Shown here in pieces: positions 9,457 to 20,003 of a stretch of DNA of 64,000 nt. The position numbers were made by a program, and so were the translations under genes. The stretch comes from Sporothrix humicola (taxonomy: Eukaryota; Ascomycota; Sordariomycetes; Ophiostomatales; Ophiostomataceae). Numbering within the stretch: position 1 is the stretch's first letter; each line of letters starts with the position of its first letter. The notes under the pieces were generated by a model. That model did no database searches, was not told the origin of the DNA, and saw only the letters and a program-made list of their open reading frames with translations. The DNA lies in assembly GCA_021396245.1 (NCBI GenBank), contig WNYE01000100.1:1-64000 (forward strand). Direction: 5' to 3'.

Positions 9457-12400
9457 ATGAAACAAAACATCGTTTGGGCAATTGCCTGCCTGGCAATCCC
9501 ATGGCAAGCACTTGCAGTGCCCAGCAGTGCAAGAGAGGCATCGGCACAGCAGATTGCTGCAGCCCGCAAGATCGTGGACGATGCCATCGAGCGGATGACA
9601 CCGCTCAACAAGGCACGGCTTGAACACCCGGCCCGTAACCGTTATTCACTGCGGCCCGGGACTGTTGTCAACAAAAGAAGTGGCAGCAATAGCCAGGTGG
9701 ATGTTCCCCCGCCGCTCCTCAACATCACAGAGGAGATTGCTGCCTCGGCTGCCCTTTTGGCGGAGATTGAGGCGGCAGGACAGCCGGCGGCGGCTGCGGC
9801 ACCAGTGACACCCAGAGCGGCCCGCTTTTGGATGGAGGACATCAAGCGTCAGGGCACGGTTCCGTGGGGCGACGACCCCAACTACAAGGTGTTCCGAAAC
9901 GTTGTCACCGACTACGGCGCGGACAACACCGGGAAAAAAGACGCCACGGAGGCCATCCAAAAGGCGATTGACGACGGCAAGCGGTGCGGCGAAAAGTGCA
10001 ACGGGTCTTCGACTAAGAATGCCATTGTATATTTGCCGGCCGGCACATACCTTGTGTCGTCGACGATCAATATCAACTTTGGAACGCAAATTATCGGCGA
10101 CGCTAACAACTGGCCCACCATCATCGCCCCGTCGTCCTTTGTCGGACTCGGCGTGCTGTCAACCGACACGTATGTCACCAATGGCGGGACCGGCCCGGAT
10201 GGCCTGTCCCTCGAGTGGTATATCAACACGGCGCGGTTCTACAGCCAGATTCGGAACCTGCGCATTGACATTACGGCGACATACAAGAATGCACACATCT
10301 GTGCACTCCACTACCAGGTGGCCCAGGCGACGTCCATCCAGAACGTCGAGCTGATTGCGAAATCTGACAATGTGAGTTTCTACAGTTTGTGTTTTTTTTT
10401 CTTTCCTTTTTTTGAAAGAAAGTTACTCGGAGCACCACTGACATATGGCAGACACAACGCGGCATGTTCTCGGAGAATGGGAGTGGAGGTGTCATGTCGG
10501 ACATCACCTTCACTGGTGGATCCGTTGGGTTTCGTGAGTTGTGTTTTTTACCTTTATTTGTTTCACATGACTTACACTGACACTTTCCATTCCACCACAG
10601 TCGGTGGGAACCAGCAGTTTAGCACAATGCGCCTAACATTCAATGGCTGCAAAACGGCCGTCCAGCTCCTTTGGGACTGGGGCTGGGTGTGGAAAAGCAC
10701 GACTGTCAACAACGTGGACGTCGGTTTTCGGCTAATGAGCGACGACGGGACAGGAAGCATCAGCTCTGTTTCGTTCATTGACTCGAAATTTACCAACATC
10801 AAGACGTCGGCCATTGTTGTCAATCCTTTGTCGCAGACACCGGGCAACGGGACCACAGGTATTATCCTGGACAATGTCAATCTTGGCGGATCGATCTCCG
10901 ACAGCTCGGGCAAAACGCTGCTCTCCTCGGGATACTACAAAAATGTACGTCATCACCTTCCCAGGTGTATGTTTTTTTTTTGTTTTTTTTATATCTCCAT
11001 TTCTTTTCATTTTTTTTTCTTATTGTTTCGTTTTTTTTTTTTTTTTTTTTTTTTTACTGGTTTCTTCTTTCTTCATATCTGACAGTTGCAGTGGGTGGTT
11101 GGGCCGACATATCAAAAGGGCGAGCGTACCTGGCAATCGGGGAAATCACTCGAGTACACCCGCGAGAAAACCCTACTTGGAAACAAAGTGGACGGCCTAG
11201 ATGTTCCTCCGTACTTTGAGCGGCCACGCACACAATACGCCGACCGCCCAGCTAGTGATTTTGTGCACCTGAAAGACGGCGGTGCCAAGGGCGACGGAAG
11301 CACGGACGACACTGCTGCTGTCCAGCGCTTTTTTGATGCAAATGGCTCTGGTGACAAAATCATCTTTGTCGATGCCGGGACGTATATTTTGACCGATACA
11401 GTTACTGTGCCCAAGGATGCCAAAATCGTTGGCGAGACGTGGTCTCAGTTTGCGGCATCGGGTGGCAAGTTTTCAGACCCAGAAAAGCCTCGAGTCATGC
11501 TCAAGATTGGAAACAAAGATGACGTCGGGACCGTCGAGATGCAGGATCTGCTGCTGACCACAAAAGGTGGCACGGCTGGCGTGATTCTGATGCAGTTCAA
11601 CGTCAAGGCCAAAAGCCCGGGAGCAGCAGCTGTGTGGGACGTTCATGCACGGGTTGGTGGTGCTGTTGGGACAGAACTCACGCCAAAAGAATGCCCTCCA
11701 AGCACGACCGGGACCGACTCGGACAGCTGCAAGGCAGCGAGTCTGCTGCTGCATATTACACCCCATGCTTCCGGCTATTTTGACAACATGTGGCTGTGGG
11801 TTGCTGACCACTTGATCGACGACCCCGACATGGGTTCCGCAACAAACGACATGACGCAGCTGTCCGTCTACAGTGCGCGTGGCATGCTAGTCGAAAGCAC
11901 CACGGCGACATGGCTTTACGGTACCGCGTCCGAGCACAACGTGTACTACCAGTACAACTTCCACAACGCCCAGAATATTTTCACGACGATGATCCAGAGC
12001 GAGTCACCTTACTTCCAGCCCACACCTAAACCGCCGGCCCCGTTTGAAAAGGTGGTGGGCAAATTCATGGGCGATCCGGACTACAGCTGCAAGGGAGGCG
12101 ACTTTGACGGTTGCGACGAGTCCTGGGCTGTTATCATGGAGGGCTGCCAGAATATCCACATCGGAGGAGCCGGCACATATTCATGGTTCAGCACCTACTC
12201 GCAGGACTGCATCGACACCCACACGTGCCAGAAGACACTGTGGTGGCTCAAGGACAACCACGACAACAACCGCCTGCAGCACATAATCGGCATCGGCGCC
12301 AAGAACGTGCTCGTGGCAGATGGCAAGGCCGTGCTGGCCACCGACAACCTGGGATCCAAGGAGCATCCGTCGCTGGCCCACATATCGCTGTTTGACGTGC

Positions 12401-14186
12401 CCTCGATCGGGCCTGCAGACACCAAGCCCCCGTCGAAAGATCAGGGCACGTGCGACCCAAAGTACCGCGCATACGACGGTGTTGCAGAGATTACCCACGG
12501 CACCGATTTCACCGGTGCGTATCTTGACCAGAGAAATCCGGTGTCGTCGGATGTGTTTTTCATCACCATTGTCAATCTCACGCCGCACAAGTTTGTCAAG
12601 ACGAGCATGCACAAGTGCCAGCTCGACGTGTATAACTTTAGCGACGTGCCATCCGGCCGGGCCCGCCAAAACCGCGCTGCTTACTCCAAGACTGGTAACG
12701 GCGTGGACGACAATGCCGAGGCCTACTACCGTATCGACGGCACCGACAAGACGTTTGTGGTGCGCGCCAGCACGCATTTCCCCGACCCCCATCCATACCG
12801 CACCATCTTTGATTTGACAGGCATGGGCCTTGGACAGCGCGAGTACAAAAACCCATATGCAACAACGAGCATAACGTTGGTCATCACGGGCAGCGACTCG
12901 TACGGTTTCATCTCGTCCCTCACGTTCCAGCCATCCAATTGGATGCACGGCATCCACGACGTCATCAAGGATCGCCAGTTGCGCCACGTTGTCATGCCCG
13001 GGTCGCACGATGCCGGCATGACCAAGATCAGCAAAGCCCAGGGTGGCACTTCATCCAACACACAGACCCAGGGGCTTTCCATCTACGACCAGCTGCGCGT
13101 TGGCTCGCGCTATTTTGACATGCGCATTATCGAGGCAGATACAGCCGGCAACTATTACGCTGCGCACTATGCAAGCGAGATGAGTGTTGCCTTGTCCGGC
13201 GCCATGGGGGAGTCCTTGGCCGACATGATTGACGAGCTGAATCGGTTCACGGCCGAGTTCCCGGGCGAAATTATCATCTGGGACATCCGCTACATGGTGT
13301 CCGTCCACTCTCTCAGTGGCGGCCATCTTTGGAGCCAAACCGACGTCGACCGGTTCTTCACTGCACTGGAGCGCATTAACAATCGCTGCCCGAACCTAGA
13401 GAACATTCCCAACGAACCGGCACGCACCTTTCTCGATGCCAACCACGGCAATGGCTGCGTCCTCTTGTTCACGTGGAACGAGCATTTCAATAATCGTGGA
13501 GTCAGGCCTGACCGTCCAGAGTCAGGTATCTACAACGACACAGTGCTCTCCCGGGATGACTACTGGTCGAAAGCAACGGACAGCCCCAGAAACTCGTTTC
13601 TGCAGGTCAACCACACACAGAACGTTCCACAGCGTGCTTCAAGTCCCATTCCACGCGACGATACCTTGCCCTGGACGGTGACGATGCCGACAAGTTCTCC
13701 ATTATGCAGTGGCAGTGCACGCCCGGTATTGCCGACTCGTCACAATGGGGGCTTGACCGCTTTGCGGTTCTGTCCAGCAACCCAGCCCTCTATTGGTATG
13801 GCGTCAATGGAATCTCGCCGGAACATTTCCCTACCGTCATCATGCAAGATTACATTGGCCAGCTGCTTGTCACGGACGGAATTCCCAACCAAGACTCCAT
13901 CACCGCCTTCCCTGGCCAGCTGGCCGCAGAACTACAGACACTCGTCATTGGCCTCAATCTGTACATGGTGAGCCAGAACTGCCTCGTGTCCAATATATCG
14001 AACCCCTTGACAAGCAACCCCGCAGCAGCAAAACGCATGTCAAGTGGCCTCTTAACGGATCTCTCCACGCGATCGGCGGCAACTGCCTTCAAGGGTGTCA
14101 TTTATGCCAATGGTACCATCGATGAGAACCCGCCGCCCGGTTTCCATCTCGACCAAGCACAGGACTGCAAGACTCCGTCCGAGTAG
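9457..14186 (+). CDS. Large secreted GH55-type beta-helix protein fused to a PI-PLC-like domain
   Basis: Exons 9457-10371, 10452-10533, 10601-10944 and 11086-14186; introns have good GT..AG ends and the last holds a long poly-T. About 1450-1480 residues. Signal peptide (MKQNIVWAIACLAIPWQALA), a pro-like region, then two pectate-lyase-like modules (VVTDYGADNTGKKDATEAIQ and KDGGAKGDGSTDDTAAVQ) with the GH55 hallmark LYGTASEH..YQYNFHNAQN, as in exo-beta-1,3-glucanases. An intervening beta domain is followed by a PI-PLC X-like domain: VVMPGSHDAGM and AAHYA supply the two histidines, with YFDMR and IIIWDIR. The reading frame breaks between about 13606 and 13704. Either one base is missing near 13674, or an 89-base intron (13606-13694, weak GTCAAC donor) is removed; both rejoin FSIMQWQCTP. 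A paralogue starts at 63459. Likely acts on beta-glucan or glycolipid anchors outside the cell; unproven. Confidence 0.8.
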
Positions 14187-14413
14187 ACCATCAAATCGAG
14201 CCATCCCCAACTGGAGTCCTGGAAACGAAGCACTTCGTGGAAGGGTACATTTTAGATGTTATTATGTATTCCTATCGTGTTCATAGATAATATTAAAGCT
14301 GCCAATAAAAGGTTGAAGCGCCATTTCCACCAATTGCTCAAACTGCTCGAGGCACAGACCATCCGCTCCACGTCATTAACGTGCCATGGAACTCTTCTCC
14401 ACTGCCTCGTATC

Positions 14414-14758
14414 TTAGGCTTCCGACTGTGCAATTATTCTGAGCTCCATTGCCCGCCGCTCCTCTTCCAGTAGTCGAGCATGCCGCGTGGCCCGGTCCTT
14501 GTCCTTGTCCAACTGGATGCGATGAACGCAGTATCCGACGCAGCCGCCGATGGCGCCGAGAATTATCAACGGCAGTCCAATCATCAAAAACCATATTAGT
14601 CCGGGCGGCCCTAGAAAATTGTCATATTCACGAATATGAATTGATGGGGGGGAACGGTCAAGCAATAGTGGGCCGGAGGCAATGCTGGGTGGGTAGCGTG
14701 GTCGTGTCTCGACATTGGAAATCGTATTGACGGCTGTATCTAGTATGGATTTTGACAT
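14414..14758 (-). CDS. Ectodomain-less paralogue of the membrane-protein family
   Basis: 114 residues from the ATG at 14758; a longer in-frame start at 14860 is possible. It keeps only the final part of the family: one transmembrane segment (about 53-75, IWFLMIGLPLIILGAIGGCV), then GYCVHRIQLDKDKDR and an acidic/basic helix ending RIIAQSEA, close to the tail of copy 1 (GYCFHRIQLDKDRER ... VAHSEV). The Cys-rich ectodomain is absent. It may be a remnant or a working short form; the frame is intact. Confidence 0.55.
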   Translation of the reverse strand: MSKSILDTAVNTISNVETRPRYPPSIASGPLLLDRSPPSIHIREYDNFLGPPGLIWFLMIGLPLIILGAIGGCVGYCVHRIQLDKDKDRATRHARLLEEERRAMELRIIAQSEA

Positions 14759-15407
14759 GGTTATTGTATGGATAACAATCAGGGATGTTGATTTCGTAGA
14801 AATGTGTTGTCTCGCGATAAAGAACTTTTGTGTGGGCCGTATTGTCCGTAGTCGACTCATATGAACTTTTAAGTCAGTCTCTTCCGGTCTGTAGGGTCTG
14901 GGCCATGTCCAATATTATACTACAGACTGCGTCCGTGCCGCAAAGACTGCCTGCAGCAGTGGAATGCCCAACATATCCTGTCGTCCGCGTTTGGTTGTAT
15001 TCAGGCAAATCAGAGATTGGGGGCCAAATGGCTTCATTTTGAGCGGACAGTCTCGTAAAGACAATTTACCGCATTTATCCTACGTCTGTTGGGCGGCTCA
15101 TCCTTAATTAGCATCGCACAGCCACGCCGTCGAACAAAAGCATCAAAATAATGGAATATCGCTGCCTGATACCCGTATTTGACAAGAAGAATGGCCCTAC
15201 AGGAAAATAAAAAGACATTCACATTGTATGACGGACGTATGTTGTTCACTACTTGGGTGGGTCCACTTTTCACTTACACGGGAGTGACCGAACACGCCGG
15301 CCCGTTGAACTGTGATCGCCTGAAGGAAGGCACGACCCAGGTTTTACGTAATCATTTGTTTTATTCAACGACGATTCTATCAGTTTTTAATTACAATCTC
15401 CCTTTCC
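14759..15407. other. Intergenic, no gene seen
   Basis: Upstream of the short membrane protein and downstream of the P450. No RNA gene, repeat or convincing coding exon is visible. Confidence 0.5.
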
Positions 15408-17033
15408 CTAATTGTCGTACTGTGACATAAATGCCAGCGCCTCTGCCTTTTCCTTCTTGACAGTCTGCAGGACAGCTTCACTCCGGGGCTCAACCCTCAG
15501 CTTGAACGGCAGCGGGCTAACCAAAATGCACGAGTTGTAGGCATTCTCGTCGAGATGCACCACTTTGCCGGTGACAGGGTCCAAGGGTTCCTTGAGGTTG
15601 AAGGCCCACAGCAACTTGGCCGTTATGCGCCACATGTTGCGCTCTGCCAAGTGCACGCCGGGGCAAACGCGACGGCCGGCACCGTAGCCGAAATGGTCTC
15701 TGCCCATGTAGTCGGGTGATGAGGCGTATTCGTTGGCGAGTTTGGGGTGTTTGAGGAAGCGGTCGGGGTTGAACTTAAGGTGGTCGCCGTAGAGCTTCTC
15801 GTTTTGGTGCATGGCCCAGACGGCAATAAAGACGGTCGAGCCCTTGGGGATCAGGTGGCCATTGTACCAGTCGTCCTTGGTGACGCGATGGGGGATGGCC
15901 GTGCGAGCAGTAGGCCGCCATCTCAGGCCTTCCTTGACAATACAGTTAATGTACGGCAGCTTGTCGAAATCGGCAAAGGTCGGCGCGCGGTCCGGGCCGC
16001 AGACGGCGTCAATCTCGGCCTGGGCCTTGCGCTGCACCTCGGGGTACTTTGCCAGGGCCATAATGATGGTCAGCACCTGGTTGGCCGTCGTATCGGCACC
16101 GGCCTCGACGAGCTCGCCAAACAGGTTGTTGAACGCAAACTCGGGCAGCGGCCAGCTGTCTTTGGCCTGGGCCTCGATCTCGTCTAGCTTCTCGTCAATC
16201 AGGCAGTCGCGCTTGTCGCCTCGCTGCCGGCGTTCGTCGACAATCTTGCGGGCCTTGCTCCACAGGGTCGATCGCAGGTGCTTAACTTCGTGCATCCGCT
16301 TACGCCAGGCACCCGGGGCGTACCACAGGATCGGCAGGTCCTCCATGGGCGGGTTGGCACCGGGCTCCAAGACCTCACCCCATTTTTCCATCATGTGGTA
16401 AAACTCGCGGAACCAAAACGAGTTGAGGTCCTTGGCGCGGTGGCCGTACAACAGTGAGCATGCCACCGACACGGGGTAGAGGCGTGCATAATCAAACACG
16501 TTGTCCGGGTCGTCCAACAAATTGTTCATAAAAACGACCGCCTCGGCTTCCTGCACCTTGAAGTGGTGCGTGTCCAGCTTGTGCGGGCTAAAGTGGCGCA
16601 CGGCAATCGCCCGTTTCAGCTTCCACGAGGGGCCCTGCTGCTCAAACGAAAAGTGGTGGCCGTCGGTAATGTGCATGGCGACGGTGTTGGGCGGCCGGTC
16701 CGAGTAGATGACGCCCTTTTTGTCCAGCAGCTGGCCCACAATCTGCGGGTCCGACAGCACGATAAAGGTCGAGTTGAGTACCTTGAGCGAGTAGATGGAG
16801 CCGTACTGCTGTGCCCATTCCTGGAATTTGAGGCCGAGGCCAGTCGTCGGGATCAGATGGGCATTGCCCAGAATAGGAACGGTTGGTGGACCGGGTGGGA
16901 GTCGGGGATCACGGCGCCCAACTTGCAGCAGGCGGTAGAAGCCGCCTGCTAGGACGGCCAGAACTGCAACGGCCACGGCCGTTTTGGCGTGTTCATTTCC
17001 AAAAAGACCTGGTGGGTTTGTGAATGAGGTCAT
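15408..17033 (-). CDS. Cytochrome P450 monooxygenase
   Basis: 541 residues from the ATG at 17033, single exon. It has an N-terminal membrane anchor (about 17-37), a proline-rich hinge (RLPPGPPTVPILGN), the I-helix oxygen-activation motif (ELVEAGADTT), the K-helix EGLR of the ExxR motif, the NPDRF (PERF-type) segment, and the heme loop FGYGAGRRVCPG with the thiolate ligand at about Cys457. All elements for an active microsomal enzyme are present. It resembles the large CYP65/O-methylsterigmatocystin-oxidoreductase-like group of fungal P450s. No biosynthetic backbone gene is in the window, so the substrate cannot be guessed. Electrons would come from NADPH-P450 reductase. Confidence 0.95.
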   Translation of the reverse strand: MTSFTNPPGLFGNEHAKTAVAVAVLAVLAGGFYRLLQVGRRDPRLPPGPPTVPILGNAHLIPTTGLGLKFQEWAQQYGSIYSLKVLNSTFIVLSDPQIVGQLLDKKGVIYSDRPPNTVAMHITDGHHFSFEQQGPSWKLKRAIAVRHFSPHKLDTHHFKVQEAEAVVFMNNLLDDPDNVFDYARLYPVSVACSLLYGHRAKDLNSFWFREFYHMMEKWGEVLEPGANPPMEDLPILWYAPGAWRKRMHEVKHLRSTLWSKARKIVDERRQRGDKRDCLIDEKLDEIEAQAKDSWPLPEFAFNNLFGELVEAGADTTANQVLTIIMALAKYPEVQRKAQAEIDAVCGPDRAPTFADFDKLPYINCIVKEGLRWRPTARTAIPHRVTKDDWYNGHLIPKGSTVFIAVWAMHQNEKLYGDHLKFNPDRFLKHPKLANEYASSPDYMGRDHFGYGAGRRVCPGVHLAERNMWRITAKLLWAFNLKEPLDPVTGKVVHLDENAYNSCILVSPLPFKLRVEPRSEAVLQTVKKEKAEALAFMSQYDN

Positions 17034-18494
17034 GTTGTTTGTTGTGGTGAGAACGAGAAAATGCAACATCAAACAATGGAAGGTACTTTGAGTAATATAT
17101 ATCTATATTGTGTGATGCCCAATAAATTTATTCATATAAACCTTTCCATGCCATCATCCACAATTGCGAAGATGTGCCGCGAGTTGGAGATGCAGTTTTG
17201 GAGATGTATCTTCGGACATGGTGCAAAGGTTGGGGTTGGAAGCGGGGCTGCATCCCAGTGAGTTTGTAGCTGGTTCAAAGCATGAGGTTAACCAAACTCG
17301 AGAAACCAGCGAAATCGCAGAGTAGCAAAGTCAACGAGAACGAAGTTCGTCCGGAGTGGTATTCATATCTTGGGCTGCAGGGTGGAATATGGGGAAATGG
17401 AGAATGTATGGGGGACATGGTCTAGGGAGCCTAGGGTCAAATGTGTATTTTCCGTAATTGAACTTTTGTCGGTTGTCGCCTGAGTTTAGCTCAAGAGGAA
17501 GTCAATTCTGTCGGCCGAATGGGTGCCACAAACCACCTACTGTCAACGGAGGCCTTTTCCGAGCAGGTGGCTGAAGATCTACCTACAATCACGGCAACTA
17601 ATCAACACGGTGGGGGTGGCCGTCCATTAAATACCCAAGTGTGAAGACGATTTTGTGTAGAATCGCCGCTCGGAGATGTTCTCATAATTTATGATATTGG
17701 GCAGAGTCAAGTAGTCGCTGGACATTATACATTATGCTTTTTCGAGTACATGTAAAATTACGGTTTTATAAACGACGGCGAAAATTACAACCTAATTATT
17801 TTTGCGAGTAATATAAAAAGAATTACGTAAAATACGCGGAGTTATATAAACTTTATAAGTAAAGTATTGATATTTTTAGAAACAAATTATTATATTTTAA
17901 AATTATCGCGATATTCACAGAAGCTTCACCTTGATATATCCCTGGACTCGACGTTTTGTCATGGCCAGCTCGCTTGGAGATCGCCGAGAACGGCATCAAA
18001 ACGCTGACGCAAGCTGCCAGCGTTCGAGGAGTGAGCGGCAAGGAAAAGACACGGCGGCGAATGGCGACGTCGACATGACCGAGGACGAAGACGAATCGGC
18101 AATCGACACCACACAGGCCGACGTAGGTAAGATTTTTGTGCAGCACGTTATTGTGCGTAAAGCAGTCTCTGAAGTTTACAGACAAAGGAGGATGTAGCTC
18201 CTCTAACATGTTCAAGGGGAAAGGAACACTTTGGGGCTGTAGGCCGGCAATGCTTTCAGGCTATTTCCTTTTGTCTATTTCCTGTTGTCTATTTCCTACT
18301 GTCTTCTACGTTCCATGTTCGATTTTGTCCCCGAAGACCGTTTGCGTGGCTATTGCTTGCTGACAAACGACAACAGAACCTGCATCGCCTCTTGCTCTCC
18401 AGACACAACGATCCCCTAGTGGACGTCTATCATACATTGTGGCTTGTACACCGTCTCCAGCGTCAACCCCCGAACCATTCCTTGTCGACCTCTG
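17034..18494. other. Intergenic with AT-rich patch
   Basis: P450 promoter side up to about 17650. From about 17741 to 17925 the sequence is very AT-rich and most remaining C residues sit in CpG, like the large retroelement further on. This looks like a RIP-mutated remnant. An 88-codon open frame at 17931-18197 follows it but shows no domain. Confidence 0.5.
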
Positions 18495-19844
18495 CTACCC
18501 TTCGTCCTCGCGGTTCGTGAACCGTGCCATGAGCCGCTTGCTCCGGCGTCTCGGCGGGCTGCCCGACGCATCCGCGTCGTGTGCTTTGCGCTTGCGGCCC
18601 TTGGCGCCGGCCGATGGGCCAGGTTGTATGTCGGCGTGCGTGTCAGCTGGCCCTGGTTGTTCTCGCTCAGCGGACCGCACAAGCTGGTCACGCAGGGCAT
18701 ACGCCTGCTCTTGCGCATGGTCCTGCAGGTTTCGGAGGGTGCGCCGGCCGGCCTGGAACGACTCGTACGAGCTTGTGAGGGACATCGATTGGACCAAGTA
18801 CTGGTTGTATTCTTGGCCGTTGCCGTTGTCGCCGTTCTCGCCCTGGCCCGTGCCCTTTTCCCCATAACGAGACGGAGCAGAGTAATGCGCGTAAAATTTG
18901 AGCTGCTCCCCATTGGTCGTAAAAGTCGACACGGCGGCAAAGCCTGCCGGATCGGGCTGGCCTGCAAAGGCCATGGCCCGGTCCCGCGCAAACACCATGG
19001 CCGCGCCGGCGTAGGCGCTCTGTATGGCGGCATTGCGCAGGTTACCGCTCGGGCCTTTGCACTCGCCGGCCATGTGCGGCAGGGTTAGACCCCACGGCTG
19101 GTCTTCAAACAAAGCCGAACCAGGCAAGTGCTCGTCAACATTCAGCGGTAAGAACGCCTCTTTTTCAAGACCTTGGACATAGTCTGGCTGCGGCGGCGGC
19201 AGCCCGTCGTTGAACCCAGCATTCTCGGGCACGGCGGTCCACGCTTGGTTGAGGGCGAAATTGGAAGGCGGTAGACACTTTTGTAATAGCTGTTGTATTT
19301 CGTACATTATCCTGGCCTCATTGCCCGCACGTTGCACATTGCGGACATACGCATTGTAGACGGATTCCGGTGCCGACGCGGAGCCCCGGGTTTTGGTGAG
19401 GCATTGCCGTAGAGCATCGAGGTTGGCGGGAGGCCGCGAGCTGATTTCGTTAAGTATGCCGTTCCTCGCGGCCTTGTCAGCAAATCCCGACACCGTCGTC
19501 GCCTGGGAGTTGCTCTTTGTCGTCCCGTCGGACCCGCTTGAGCCGGTGGACAGCTGGTCCACGGCCGACGTATTTTCCGCCGATTGATCTCCGTTCTGCC
19601 CGCTCTGTCTGTATTGCCCGTCCTTCTGGCCAATTTTGGCCTTGCTGACCAGCTTGTTGAAGCGGGCGAGATTCTTGTGTGTTAGGCGCGGTGGCGGTAT
19701 AAAAGATGTCGCGTAATGTTTACGTTTTAACGGGGCTTCCCAAACGTTGACGTTGACGTTGTCGTTGGCGTTGTCTTTAACGTTGGCGTTGTTACTGACA
19801 TTAGCCGTGTCTTTAACTTTGTTGTTGGAGGTGTCGCTGGTCAT
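18495..19844 (-). CDS. DUF7924-like protein with Asn-rich N-terminus
   Basis: 449 residues from the first ATG. The N-terminus is low-complexity (Asn, Asp, Val, Thr), with a basic segment (LKRKHYATSFIPPPRLTHKN). A conserved globular region follows at about 120-390, with VYNAYVRNVQRAGNEA, FNDGLPPPQPDYVQGL, LTLPHMAGECKGPSGNL and AAIQSAYAGAAMVFARDR. The blocks PDY..G, P...ECKG and the helix after it match my memory of DUF7924 domains in filamentous fungi, which may belong to the PD-(D/E)xK nuclease-like fold. The C-terminus is a basic nuclear-localisation-like tail (GRKRKAHD, PPRRRSKRLMARF). Likely nuclear; function unknown. The N-terminal repeat continues in frame upstream of this ATG, so the true start may be upstream and spliced. 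Confidence 0.75.
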   Translation of the reverse strand: MTSDTSNNKVKDTANVSNNANVKDNANDNVNVNVWEAPLKRKHYATSFIPPPRLTHKNLARFNKLVSKAKIGQKDGQYRQSGQNGDQSAENTSAVDQLSTGSSGSDGTTKSNSQATTVSGFADKAARNGILNEISSRPPANLDALRQCLTKTRGSASAPESVYNAYVRNVQRAGNEARIMYEIQQLLQKCLPPSNFALNQAWTAVPENAGFNDGLPPPQPDYVQGLEKEAFLPLNVDEHLPGSALFEDQPWGLTLPHMAGECKGPSGNLRNAAIQSAYAGAAMVFARDRAMAFAGQPDPAGFAAVSTFTTNGEQLKFYAHYSAPSRYGEKGTGQGENGDNGNGQEYNQYLVQSMSLTSSYESFQAGRRTLRNLQDHAQEQAYALRDQLVRSAEREQPGPADTHADIQPGPSAGAKGRKRKAHDADASGSPPRRRSKRLMARFTNREDEG

Positions 19845-19849
19845 GTTGC

Positions 19850-20003
19850 TGGCGATGTCGTTGACGGTATCGTTGACAGTCTCGTTTGCAATATCGTTTG
19901 CAATGCCGTTGGCAGTGTCGTTGGCGGTGTTGTTGGCGGTGTTGTTGGCGGTGTTGTTGGCAGTGTCGTTGGCGGTGTTGTTGGCGGTGTTGTTGGCGTT
20001 GCT
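19850..20003 (-). repeat. 12-bp tandem repeat encoding NNTA/NDTA
   Basis: Read on the minus strand, units of AACAACACCGCC and AACGACACTGCC repeat about twelve times, more degenerate towards the gene at 18495-19844. They are in frame with that gene and free of stops back to about 20090. Confidence 0.85.

Noticed and set aside
17931..18197. 88-codon open frame after the AT-rich patch, with a GTAAGA donor near its end
   Set aside because: Low-complexity acidic/basic composition, no domain, and no acceptable continuing exon found.
18495..18870. Long overlapping frames on the plus strand opposite the DUF7924-like gene
   Set aside because: Shadow of GC-rich coding sequence; the minus-strand frame has the conserved blocks.
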